Notes: generated from the letters alone by a model not told the origin. 64,000 bases of DNA from Ectobius pallidus (GCA_964059195.1 CAXKWD010000004.1:117259938-117323937), one strand, 5' to 3'. Shown: positions 22,301 through 33,719, numbered from the stretch's first letter. Numbers and translations are program-made.

Positions 22301-24077
22301 CAAACATTAAACGATATCAGCAACCACAAAGAAAATATGCTTTCAAAGTAAGGAACACTTGTCAAAAATTGGGTATCATTCAATACAATGAGTAGTGACA
22401 TAATTAGTTGAAGTGGCAATGAATCCATTCCCTCGTTGTCAGTGGATGTTTTCAGATTAGAATGCTAAATAATCATGCATCCATTGAATCCAGTGAATAA
22501 CCGTGTCCATAAAAACATTGAATGTTCAGAGAGCGCAATGGAAAGCATGAACCATCATACAATTACATAATTAATATTACTACTAGTGCATTCTGTGAAA
22601 TCTTCATATATTTTCAGAATTTCTTATATCTTATATCAGTGTGTATTTGATTTAAGGTTAAGAAGACGCAAAGCTATTTGAACTATGTGGGCTGATCTAT
22701 GCATTGCGCTGATATGTACTAATATCAGCCCCAAAACAGGTTTATGTAGAGCAATAATATTACTATTAGCCTATAGCTACTAGGAATATAATTTTTACAG
22801 ACGTTTGTAAATAGAATTTAAATAAAATAGTTCATGCTAACAAAATGCAATATCATTCGTGTTATAGTTTTGTGTCTGAGTAGATGCACTACATCCCCCA
22901 ATGGGAAAATCATTTAAAAAATGAATCATTGTGCAGTTGTGTGGTAATGAGTGCAATAAGTTAGGTTGCCGGCACTGAGTATTGGAAATCCGACTTTCCA
23001 CCATGATATCATGAACGATAAACACTATCGTAGAAAAATAATAAATTTCATTCTGATGTAAATACCATAATAGACTACTCTATGTATTTTTAAACACCAT
23101 ATGTAACCTATCCGGAGTCGACTAATTCTTCGTTTGATTCGGCACAATTAAGACAGTAAGTTATACCGTAATTTATATATTTATAAAGCTACCATATTTA
23201 CGTGCAACAAAAAAGATTAAGCTAAGAGAGAAAGAAGCATACATGCATCTGATTCCCCTACGAAGAAGATACTTACCATTTTGATCAATAATTTATTTTG
23301 TGCGAAGATAAGGTAAATCAGTGGGCCCAATTATAATCGATCAAGAAAAGTGTGGATCTGAGGTAAGCTACCTCCATATTACCGTATACAAAACAAACGT
23401 CTTTTCTCGTAACATAGATAACTTCTAAACATATTTGCGTAATATATGATGCTACAAACGCAGCCTTTCTTGTAAGTAGAATGTAGCTTTTAGGAATATT
23501 GCAAAACTCTTTTGATACTCTCGTGATAAATGTTGAAGATACGGGCTTCGGTAAGCTGCATTCTATGTTTCCAGTACTTTACTTGCTGCCATTCGCTTTT
23601 TTTCCCCCCTTCCAACAAAAGATGTATATACCACAGTTAAAATAAAGTAACTTACATGCAGAATTCTGGTTGCTGGTTTTTAAATTTAGCACTGTATTTG
23701 ACATTCATCTCTGGAAGCAATTAATGTTTTACGTCATTGCATCTAAGGGAATTACTCTATTCTGTTTTGTGACAGTGCTCAATTCGCGGTTATAAAAATG
23801 TCGAATTCGTTTAGAGAGTTTAATAAAACGAGATTGTATATTAAACAACAGCTTTTATTGTAGGTAGTGAGTGGACCGGGCAGTAGAGCCAGGTTTAATT
23901 TAATTTTCTCTAAAGCCGAAGTAAAAATAACATTCCAGCGTGTATAGAGCTAGCGGGACTTCTCATCACCCTACGAACAATGAACTTCCCCGGGGCGCTG
24001 TATCCTGTGAATGGACAGAGCCCTCCATCCGTCATGTAACTCCATCCTTCGACACTCACAAGATTAAGAGGCACGTG
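19330..24077. other. Unrecognised AT-rich stretch
   Basis: About 4.7 kb without a protein match, tRNA-like box or terminal repeat pair that I could find. A segment near 21915-22020 (CATCCTTCGGGATACAGGTC and ACGTTTCGCTCT) resembles non-coding parts of arthropod retroelements, but not strongly enough to name. Confidence 0.4.
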
Positions 24078-24125
24078 GTCAGCATGCCGATACCCATGCC
24101 CGTTAATGGTCTTTGTGACCTTCAG
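24078..24125 (-). repeat. SINE family 2 fragment
   Basis: CACGTGGTCAGCATGCCGAT, CCCATGCCCGTTAATG match the complement of the middle of the copy at 13336-13650. Head and tail are lost. Confidence 0.6.
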
Positions 24126-24965
24126 TAGAAGACTTATGTTAATAGAAAATGAAGGTGGTCATCTTTGAGTACCGGGTGTATACTTATTCATTATATTTCT
24201 GTATATTAAATGAAGCGTACCACCCTTGGGTGCTGAATTTGATATGTACAGTTTTCAATGATGTATGTACACCAGGGTTCCAACTCCGCTGAGAGCCACG
24301 GATTTTTTGGGGTAAAAATAATAGCTCTGGTTTTCCGCGAGGGATTTTAAAGGGGACATACATAGTTTATAGTGAAATAAAAATAGGTTTGATTTGTTTT
24401 GTTTTAAGAATGAACTTTCCACTTCATAGCTGTCAAAACGTTATCTAGATAGAGTAAATACAGAGTTGGTAGGTTCTATGGTTATTGGCCTTTAACGACG
24501 GGGTGTATGCAACTTAGGCTCGAGACCATCGCCGGTGTGCCGGATTTGGTCCCGCAGAATACGTTTACATGCCTGTATATCTACGGTCGTGGGTATGTCA
24601 CATTTATGCATAGGCCTACATATAATGCCAGCGCCAATACAGACTGCGCCACCCAGGCCAACTTAAAACTGTTAAAGGAATGAGTTTTAACTTGAAGGCC
24701 TGTCATTTGTGTGTTAACCTATTTATAAACGTTCTCAGCTATTTTACTCACCATTAAATTATTAAATTCAGTTTTCTTTATAATTTCTGGATTTTTGCAT
24801 ACTTGGATTTTTGCATACGGATGAAGGAGATGGCTTATGATCGCTTCTCTGACGTACATAGATATTTTAGAACTGCGGCTCTAAACTTATACAGCTTAAT
24901 TATTCATTTAAGACATGAAGATTTTGAAAGGGGTGTTCGTCATATCATTAGGTGTAGTATACTAG

Positions 24966-25035
24966 TATACTAGCTCCACTTTTGCGAAAATACGAAATTT
25001 ACACTATCCATTTCGCAAAAAGTGGAGTTAGTATA
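24966..25035. repeat. 70-bp hairpin, 24-bp arms
   Basis: TATACTAGCTCCACTTTTGC (24966 on) and its near complement GCAAAAAGTGGAGTTAGTATA (to 25035) pair with two or three mismatches around a ~20-bp loop. Could be a tiny MITE; no second copy seen. Confidence 0.6.
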
Positions 25036-25085
25036 TTCCAATGGTGATATTTGTAACCTAAGTCGGGAATGCTATAATCAATCAT

Positions 25086-25349
25086 TATATCTGTGGCTTG
25101 GTTCTAAAAGGGTCAATGTCATAAAACTTGCTTTTGAGATAACTGACTTTGTAGCCTTTTTAGAAGTAACATTTTTTGCTGAGAACTTCCGACTTTAACC
25201 TCTAAGGTTTCTGTATTATGTCTATTAATAGCAACATACATTGGCACTTTTATTATACGAAAGATAAGGACTACCCGAGCTCAGTAATGCATAGATCTCA
25301 TTTTTACAAGAAATTGGCATCGGCCTTTTAGAACCAAGCCACAGATATA
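25086..25349 (+). mobile_element. MITE M, copy 1 (264 bp, both ends)
   Basis: Terminal inverted repeats of about 26 bp, TATATCTGTGGCTTGGTTCT..., with the complement ending at 25349. TA lies at the tips, consistent with a TA-targeting element. No coding capacity. A second copy in the opposite orientation lies at 28764-29001. Confidence 0.8.
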
Positions 25350-25961
25350 TGATATGGTTATATATTGATAACCATGGTAATTATCATGTAAACTGATACC
25401 TTTTGTACCATCATATTGAATTGTCCAATTAGTGATGTTTATGATTGATATAGGCTAGTCGTACCAGAATATCAATTCAAGAGCGATTTAACAGCTAGCA
25501 AAAAAATTAAAATCTATGTCTTACAGTTAATAGCGTATTACATCCACCAACCGCTTCATTTCCTTGCTATTAATCGAAGAATTAAAAATCCCTTTAGGCA
25601 AGCCTACAGGCTGAGGTAGATTTCGAAGTGTTTTTGGTTTAATTTATTGTCGCTGCGTAGCACTCTTCTTCTTTAGCCTTGGCATGACAAACCCGCAATA
25701 ATAACTGCAAAAAAGAGGAAAGAGCACTTTTTCAAACATTCAAATCTCGCCTTATATGAGAAATGTCACGAAACTAGTTATTGATTTGTAGAGTACTCAT
25801 GAAGAGCTTTTCAACGATACCCCACAAGACGTAGTTTCAAATATTTCGAATTTCCATCCCCCCACCCCCACTCGTACCCCCAAAACCCCCGAATCATTGG
25901 TGTCACTGTGAACTCCATAGGGAGTACTGTAATTTATTCAAACAAAGTTTCCCTCTATATT

Positions 25962-26218
25962 ATCGGCCAAGCACGAGTAAACCTCTGTAAGCGGAGTGCG
26001 GTGAGAGGGGTTGGTTCACAAGCAGGTGGATACTAGCGTTCTGATTGGGCAGAGGAAAGACGAGCCTCTCTGTTGTAAGCGAGTTGTAAACATTAGCCTC
26101 CAGTGTGCAGTGTGTTCCAAGCTGCAAGGTGACAGTGCTTTCTTAGTGAATAGTAGCATGGTATGACGTCACATACCGCTCCTCGTTCTGCTCAGAGTTT
26201 TTCTCGTGCTTGGCCGAT
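25962..26218. mobile_element. MITE-like element with ATCGGCCAAGCACGAG ends
   Basis: ATCGGCCAAGCACGAG at 25962-25977 and its exact complement at 26203-26218, 257 bp end to end. Looser pairing continues inward (GTAAGCGGAGTGCGGTGA against TCACATACCGCTCCTCG). GC-richer than its flanks. Target duplication unclear. The C-rich DNA on both sides looks like one older repeat split by this insertion. Confidence 0.65.
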
Positions 26219-26416
26219 AGTACTTCATAGGGGCCGAAATATAAATGTTTTAAAATTTCAACCCCCTCCCCCGACCACCCCTTTGGGCCAATTTTGCTCA
26301 TTTACGAACTTGTCCGAACTCTTGGGCCTAGAAATAACATAGTAAAATTTGGTTCAAATATCTTCAAAATTACGGCCGCTAGCGTGTAAAGATATAAATA
26401 TATATAAATATCACAA

Positions 26417-26440
26417 TTTTTTTTTTTTTTTTTTTTTTTT
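26417..26440. repeat. Poly(T) tract, 24 bp
   Basis: Uninterrupted run preceded by an AT-rich ATATAAATATC stretch. Confidence 0.95.
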
Positions 26441-27360
26441 GAACGGGCGGTGGTTTCGTACTTAGGGAAGCATGAAACGTAAAGATATGAAAGAATTTTT
26501 CGAAAGTCATGACATGATATCCATTGCAATAGGTAGATTTTTCTTCGAAAACTACCTAACAAGGTTATCGTTATACTCAGTCGTACCGCGGATTTTTCTT
26601 AAGATAGAAACTACTTTTTCATTCCAAATGGAATTAGGCACGTAACTGGTTCATGAGTTTTCATTATTTATTTTGTAATGAAAGGTGGTTTTCTGACATT
26701 AGTCACAATACGAGTGTTTGACAGCTAAGCACCGAATTTATGAATGTACTGGTCTGCAAGACTTTTGTTTAGGTTTTACACAAATCATTATGCTCGTGAA
26801 GTTGCAGACACAACTTAACGCTGTCACTGACTAACATGTGGCTTGCCTTGAAGAAGAACTATGCTCTTGACTTCCAGTTGTGTGCATTCTTTCTATAATA
26901 AATCCTCGAGAATAAAGAACGTCTATTTTTTATGTCTGCTTGCTTCGGTTTCTTTTATAGGTCTCGTAACATACAAGACTTTGCGAAGAGAATGAAAAAC
27001 TTAAGCTATTATCTTGGCACATGTAACAGTAGTGTAGAAATTAAAATATCATCATCTCTTGCTTACTATTAATGTAGCCTTTAAAACTGTAGACGATTTT
27101 TTGGCTTCATCACAATTAATGTTTGTTTGCCTCTTCACTGTTCAGAGAAGATCCGAAACCTGTTATAACAAGTCGTATTACCTTGTATGAAATCTTGTAG
27201 ATGATTAGGCCTATGTAGAATTCAAGCAGAATTTTCACGTAACCTACTGTGCCCAAACTTTTCTTTATCATATTGTAATGAGCGTGTTTCAATATTACTT
27301 GCTGAAATATAGATGTGTTAGCGCTTATAACGGGGCATTTAGGGATTTACAGTAGGCCTA

Positions 27361-27490
27361 GTGTATTTGGAATGGGCTGGTGCGGTACAGAGAGCCGATT
27401 TGTCTAGGTTCAGCGTGGGAAAAAAAAAAAAAAGAAGAAAAAAAAAAATACTCTGGTTCAATTCCCACCAGGATGAATTTTCCTCTGTAT
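27361..27490 (+). repeat. Possible degraded SINE with B box
   Basis: CTGGTTCAATTCCCACCAGG is a B-box-like arm, preceded by an A-rich run at 27420-27449. An A-box-like GGCTGGTGCGGTACAGAG lies upstream. Weak; the A run in the middle is odd for a head. Confidence 0.3.
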
Positions 27491-27595
27491 TATATAATGT
27501 GAATATTCCAATTTATTAAGTGCCAGTATGGTACTTTATGAGATTGTGTGGGGGACGAAAAAATGTCTGTCCGTCCGTGCGTCTGTAAGCACCAT

Positions 27596-28050
27596 AACTG
27601 AAGTACGCTTTTTCGGATTTTCATGAAACTTGGTATAAACATTCATAATGTCGATGGGAAGAACCCTATTGATATTGAACCAAATCGGTTCACCGGTACC
27701 GGAGTAATGCCCAATTTAGTGCCTATTTTAATAGATTATGGCGCCTTTCTCATGGAAAGGCGCCATCACTCAAATACGCTGTAACGGATTTCCATGAAAC
27801 TTGGTATACCCATTTATGACGTCCATGAGAAGTGCCCTATTGAATTTGAACCTAATCTGTTGACCGGTACCGGAGTAAAACCCAATTTAGTGTATATTTT
27901 AAAGACGCGGTAACTCAAATACGCTTTACCGCATTTTTATGAAACTTGGTATACACATTTACAATGTCCATGGGAAGACGTCTATTCATAATGGATAAAA
28001 TCGGTTGATCTGTTTCGGAGTAATGCTCAATTTAGTGCCTATTTTATGGC
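27596..28050 (+). repeat. Three-unit tandem repeat, ~145-bp period
   Basis: Three diverged units anchored by AA(C/G)TACGCT / ATACGCT at 27604, 27775 and 27920. Each continues with ATGAAACTTGGTATA, AATGTCCATGGGAAG and (C/A)CGGTACCGGAGTAA, ending CCCAATTTAGTG. Unit 1 to 2 spacing is 171 bp instead of 145 because of an extra 29-bp perfect palindrome at 27738-27766. No continuous reading frame. Confidence 0.85.
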
Positions 28051-28200
28051 AATATACGTATTCGAAAGAATTTATAAAAAAAATGAAAATCACTTATCTT
28101 GACAACATAGCCTATTGTTTTACTGCGATCTTATAAGGCCTTGGAAATTAAAATACAGGTAGCTATGACAAAAACAGTATTGTTTTACATGCGCTTATCC

Positions 28201-28411
28201 AACTAGACCGTTAAAATGACCCAGGTGGCCGAGATGGTAGACCTTTCTTCTTCCGTAAGCCCTGCTTAATGAATAAATCTGGAGCTTAACTTGGAAATCA
28301 ATTTAAAAAAAAAACATATTCTGCATATCATAATTGCAGTCATAACTGATTAAACAAAAACATACTGGCACTTTTTTACATCAGTTTACCTGATTTTATT
28401 AATTTTACTAA
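28201..28411 (+). repeat. Dispersed repeat R, copy 2, with extra tRNA-like segment
   Basis: Matches 16782-16938 but carries TAAAATGACCCAGGTGGCCGAGATGGTAGACC near 28213-28256, whose GGTGGCCGAGATGG resembles an A box. Either the other copy lost this part or a SINE head is nested here. Confidence 0.7.
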
Positions 28412-28472
28412 CGCTTCCTTTCATGCGGATTCGCTTCCCTCTCTCAAATTTCCGGCATATTGTATTCAAATA

Positions 28473-29108
28473 CAATAGAGTCGCGATAATCTGAGATTCC
28501 GTGCAATCCGAGATGGAAAAGAAATCCATATATAAAGGCTTAAGGATAATTAAAAAATAAAAAAATAAAGTAGGCTATCTTTATCGTTGACAAAACACAA
28601 AGGAGGCTTGGGGAAGGTGCAGTTGGAAATGGAAAGTGGGAGGGATGCGGATTGGCAGTCTTTCTTCTAACACTGTTAATGTATGGTATTTATTTATCTG
28701 TAACTTTAATATCTACAAATTAAATTTGACTTCGTTTTATGTAGGCCTACACATATAATATATGTCAATATCTTGCAAAAATGAGATCTATGCATTATTG
28801 AGCTTGGCTAGTCTCTATCTTTCGTATATTAAAAGTGCCAAAATATTTTGCTATTAATAGACATAATAGCCTACAGAAACCTTAGAGGCCAATGTCGGAA
28901 GTTCTTAGTAAAAAATGTTACTTCTACAAAGTCTTCAAAGTCAGTTATCTCAAAAGCAAGTTTTATGACATTGGCCCTTTTAGTACCAAGCCACAGATAT
29001 ATATGTAGTTGCAAATTTCGTTATTTTCCTTTTTTCCGTGTAATCCGAGTTGTTTGTAATCCGGGGTACCATCAGCCCCAATTAACTCGGATTATTGCGA
29101 CTTTACTG
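28473..29108. mobile_element. Non-autonomous Tigger/pogo-like transposon (636 bp)
   Basis: Left end CAATAGAGTCGCGATAATC after TA (28471-28472). Right end GATTATTGCGACTTTACTG before TA (29109-29110). Subterminal ATCCGAG/CTCGGATT motifs recur at both ends (28484-28512, 29040-29096). The CA start, TA duplication and 'AATCCGAG' motif are the pogo/Tigger pattern. No transposase is present. A MITE M copy lies inside, so this element inserted first. Confidence 0.8.
28764..29001 (-). mobile_element. MITE M, copy 2, one end lost, nested in Tigger-like element
   Basis: Complement of 25086-25349 at roughly 85-90% by eye. The right end (CCAAGCCACAGATATA) is kept and the left end replaced by AT-rich sequence. 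It differs from copy 1 by a clean 5-bp gain: GACATAATACAG becomes GACATAATAGCCTACAG (28867-28873). Confidence 0.8.
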
Positions 29109-29275
29109 TACTCTGTTACGATGGGCGTTGGGTCGAATCTAGTTTGGCTCAGGTGAAAGGTCTCCGTTTTTTAAACTTTTCTACCTTGGAAGCCCTTTTC
29201 AATATTGTTATTGCTACACCGGATTCCTTAAATGCGTCTAACGATTTTCTTTATATTATTGCATTTATTATTTTA

Positions 29276-29929
29276 CTAGCATGTGCCCGCGGCTTCGCCC
29301 GCGATAATTATTTCAAAAATAAAAAATTAAGAGCATAATAGTTAAAACATTATATTTATTAACACCAAAACCACGTGGACTACTTACCACGATTAGATAG
29401 CGTCGCCTGGCAAAAGCGATCTCAGATTCGAGTTCCTTGACCCAGAAAATCCCTGTATAGTGAGTTAGTCCAAATCGAACAATGTTTGACCATAATTAAG
29501 CCTATGTTGATATCCTTCTTACGTGTAGGTTGAAAATTTCATATATCTGCGGGCCTTGACACTCTAAACAAATGAATCGTCCACGATGGACTTACAAAAT
29601 CAAGCGATCGCGATGCTTTTATTTCCAAGGTAGGCTATGAGGTATGATGACAAAAATAGCCAAAGCCAGCTGTAATTGATTTAACATTGAAATATATTAC
29701 TGAAACTGATGCTTCGAAATCGCAAAAAATACACGTTTTCTGCCCGTTTTTCACTCATAACTCACGAACGAAAGCGAAAATTAAAATTCCGGCTTCGAGG
29801 TGCACATTCTGACCCTTTAGTCCGCCTATGTATAAAATTTCAGATCTCTGCGTTGAGTAGATTTCGCTGGGCATCGCGGACAGACAGACAGACAGACGGA
29901 GGACAGACACTTCCTTTTATTAATATAGA
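29276..29929 (-). mobile_element. Complete non-autonomous Helitron (654 bp)
   Basis: On the minus strand it starts TCTATATTAATAAAAGGAAG at 29929. It ends with a GC hairpin CGCGG-GCGAAG-CCGCG followed by GGCACATGCTAG at 29276. The host bases are A and T, the Helitron target. TC start, CTRR end with a hairpin ~12 bp upstream, and no target duplication or inverted ends are all present. No Rep/helicase is encoded. It probably moves by rolling-circle replication using an enzyme from elsewhere. Relatives: 14870-15507, 17552-17840, 30011-30220, 33970-34581, 62873-63421. Confidence 0.85.
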
Positions 29930-30010
29930 TTTATTTATTTTTAATTCAGATTTAAATAACTATAGAATTCCAACTTTGAGAAACGTTGGTCTAGGTTGTT
30001 TTGTGAGATA

Positions 30011-30220
30011 CTAGGATGTGCCCGCGGCTTCGCCCACGATAATTAATTGAAAAATTAGAAATTAATAGTATAATAATTATTAAAGCATTACATTTATTAA
30101 CACTTGCACGCGAATAATTCTTAAACTAAACCATTAATAATTAATGAAACAGCTAAAATTCCGGCTTTAGAGTACATTCCACGATTAGAAATTGCCACCT
30201 GGGAAAACGATCTCAGATTC
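30011..30220 (-). mobile_element. Helitron 3' end, truncated
   Basis: Begins CTAG after A at 30010, then the GC hairpin (CCCGCGGCTTCGCCCACG, one stem mismatch). It follows the Helitron 3' region to TCTCAGATTCGA near 30220, then diverges. Same orientation as 29276-29929 and 81 bp from it. Confidence 0.75.
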
Positions 30221-30477
30221 GATTATGTAGTTCCAAAGATAACTGTGATCCACTGCCTTCTAAACTGTATAGGCTAATTCTCGTGCGTAATTCTCGAGAC
30301 GGCGGTGGATAATGGCGTTTTTCAACTGTTTGTTGACAGATGAATGAGATGTGAATTTTATTTTATCAATTCAGTGTAATTTTCAGAAATTATATAATGT
30401 TTCAAGGGAAGGAATGGTTTGTTTGGATTATTATTATCAGCGATATTTCAAGAGATAAAACCATCAATATTTTACAG

Positions 30478-30520
30478 CTGTTGCCCCCGGCTTCGCCCGC
30501 CACTATTCATTGACTCCAGG
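30478..30520 (-). repeat. Second Helitron-like 3' hairpin
   Basis: CAGCTGTTGCCCCCGGCTTCGCCCGCC carries the same GGCTTCGCCCGC core as the Helitron ends but different flanks. It may be the end of a related family. No 5' end was identified. Confidence 0.35.
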
Positions 30521-31153
30521 ATTTTTAAGAAATTTACACTGGTAGATTATTAAAAATGTTTGTGGTTCAGAGCTATGAAAATTGTAAGTAAAAATAAAAT
30601 TAGAATATTTGTTCATTGAGTTCATTTCACTTAGGCCTTATATAATAAAGAAACGGTTTTCCTAATCTTGTAGTTGTCATGAAAGTTTAGACTGAGAGAT
30701 ACGAACATCGCCGAGTATACCCGATGTCTCACGAAGCGGGCGAGCAAGCACGCTATTTAGGGCCGTTGAATTGTATAAGAGTAGATTCCCTCAATCTTAG
30801 TGAAGTACTCGTATGTCAGATATTTCAGATGTTTGTCAGATCCGTATAAAATTTCATTGAGTCGTCTCATTATTGTACCCATTCCACCAGTTACATTTAT
30901 AATAAAAATCCATTCTTGACTCATCGTTCATGAATACATGCCTTTTATTATATTTTTAATGTTATGCGTTTCAAGATTTTTTTCAGTCTATTTCAAAGAG
31001 TAGGCCTACTTCTTTTTGTAAGAAATGAAGTGTAATTGCATGGGGAAATTTCTCTGGTTTTTTGATACAATATTATTTTATATTGATCAAATATTGAAAT
31101 AATACTGCACGAATAAACAAATACACTGATTCGCATAAAGTTAAAGACAGGAG

Positions 31154-33719
31154 GGTCAATCCATTAGAAATGAACCAAATTTAATAAAATTTGTTGCTCG
31201 ACATTTTTGATTCTCCTAATTTTTTTACCAGTTATTTCCCAACTAAAGGTGAGTTCAAAACTATGGTAAAAAAAATTTGGGGCTCATACTTTTTTTTTTG
31301 GCGGCCATTTTAAGTTTGCTTTTTAACCATATTTCAGTCGAAAACATGTTTTGCACAAATGTATGTAACTCCGTTAATTTTATAGATAACAAGACAAAAT
31401 AAACACCAAAATTATCAGAATGAAATGCTCTACATTTTTGTTTTAACACAATATTACCTAAGTAGTGAGGAAAGTGAAGAAAAAAATTCAAAACTACAAA
31501 TTGAAAATTGACTCAAAACGTGAGTTTTAGTGCCGCAAAATTATTAGAAGGAAGAAAGACTCGCCCTTAATTTTTTTTTCTGGTGTAGATCTACTATAGG
31601 ACTACTCGCTGTAGAAGTTTAAAGCTTGAGAACTTTGCGGTTTTTTTTATACAATTTTTCAAAAATGCCCAAAACCGTATTTTGGCAATATTTGAAGTAG
31701 AATATCTCAAAAGGGACTGAGTGAAAAATTATGAAATTTATACAGATAACACCTCTTTATGATATAAAGATGTGATAAAAATTTGGTGACTGAGACTCAA
31801 CTGGTTCCCGAGTTACAGTTCATCGAATTTGGCCAAAAATTGCGTTATAGGCACACGAAATTTAATAGTAAAAATTCACTTTGTAATTTTAAATATAAAA
31901 TTTTTGTGAGCCTAAGTTTGTTACACAATAGAGTTGTATATGTAGGCTACATTTCATCAGTTAGCATGACAAATATTTGGTTTCCTCAAAGCTTTGAAGA
32001 GTGTTGATATTTCGGTGCATAGTTTGCAGTTATGGCCAACTTCGATGCACTATAACTCGGGAACCAGTTGAGTCTCAGTCACCAAATTTTTAACACATCT
32101 TTATATTATAAAGAGGTGTTATCTGTATAAATTTCATAATTTTTCACTCAGTCCCTTTTGAGATATTCTACTTCAAATATTGCCAAAATACGGTTTTGGG
32201 CATTTTTGAAAAATTGTATAAAAAAAACCGCAAAGTTCTCAAGCTTTAAACTTCTACAGGGAGTAGTACTGTAGTAGCTCTACACCAGAAAAAAAATTAA
32301 GGACGAGTCTTTCTTCCTTCTAATAATTTTGCGGCACAAAAACTCCCGTTTTAAGTCAATTTTCAATTTGTAGCTATGATATTTTTTCTTCACTTTCCTC
32401 ACTACTTAGGTAATATTGTGTTAAAACAAAAATGTAGAACATTTCATTCTGATAATTTTGGTGTTAGTTTGTCTTGTTATCTATAAAATTAACAGAGTTA
32501 CATACATTTGTGCAAAACAAGTTTCCGGCCGAAAAACTGTTACAAAGAAAACTTAAAATGGATGCCAAGAAAAAAGTATGACCCTAAAAAATGTTTTACT
32601 CTAGTTTTGAACTCACCTAATATTGGGGATTAACTGGAAAAAAAATTAAGAAAATAAAAAATGTTGAGCAAAAAATTTATTCAATTTGGTTCATTTCTAA
32701 CCTATTTTGGCATTATTTGAAGTAGAATATCTCAGAAAGGCCTGAGTGAAAATTATGAAATTTATACACATAACACCTCCTTAGGATATAAAGATGTGAT
32801 AATAATTTGGTGACTGAGACTGAACTGGTTCCAGAGTTACAGTGCATCGAAGTTGGCCAAAAATTGCAAACTATGCACCGAAATTTCAATGCTTTGAGGA
32901 AATTATAAATCTGTCATTTTAACTGATGAAATGTAGCCTATATGTACAACTCTTTTGTGTAACATACTTAGGTTCACTAAAATGTTGCATTTAAAATTAC
33001 AAAGTGAATTTTTACTATTAAATTTCGTGTGCCTATAACGCAATTTTTGACCAAATTCGATGCACTGTAACTCGGGAACCAGTTGAGTCTCAGTCACCAA
33101 ATTTTTATCACATCTTTATATCATAAAGAGGTGTTATCTGTATAAATTTCATAATTTTTCACTCAGTCCCTTTTGAGATATTCTACTTCAAATATTGCCA
33201 AAATACGGTTTTGGGCATTTTTGAAACATTGTATAAAAAAAACAGCAAAGTTCTCAAGCTTTAAACTTCTACAGCGAGTAGTCCTATAGTAGATCTACAC
33301 CAGAAAAAAAAATTAAGGGCGAGTCTTTCTTCCTTCTAATAATTTTGCGGCACTAAAACTCCCGTTTTGAGTCAATTTTCAATTTGTAGTTTTGAATTTT
33401 TTTCTTCACTTTCCTCACTACTTAGGTAATATTGTGTTAAAACAAAAATGTAGAGCATTTCATTCTGATAATTTTGGTGTTTATTTTGTCTTGTTATCTA
33501 TTAAATTAACGGAGTTACATACATTTGTGCAAAACATGTTTTCGACTGAAATATGGTTAAAAAGCAAACTTAAAATGGCCGCCAAAAAAAAAGTATGAGC
33601 CCAAAAATTTTTTTACCATAGTTTTGAACTCACCTTTAGTTGGGAAATAACTGGTAAAAAAATTAGGAAAATCAAAAATGTCGAGCAACTTGGCCTGGTT
33701 CATTTCTAATGGATTGACC
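31154..33719. mobile_element. 2.57-kb fold-back element with ~1-kb inverted arms
   Basis: Outer arms 31154-32172 and 32703-33719 are reverse complements, differing at roughly 2% of positions in the parts I compared. The central ~530 bp (32173-32702) is itself an older complement of 31154-31680, so there are four related blocks. Tips read GGTCAATCC and GGATTGACC. A 6-bp direct repeat CAGGAG flanks both ends (31148-31153, 33720-33725), which supports transposition. Short matching frames on opposite strands (31261-31491 and 33392-33598; 31783-32007 and 32903-33100) are mirror images of the arms and match no protein I know. Confidence 0.8.
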
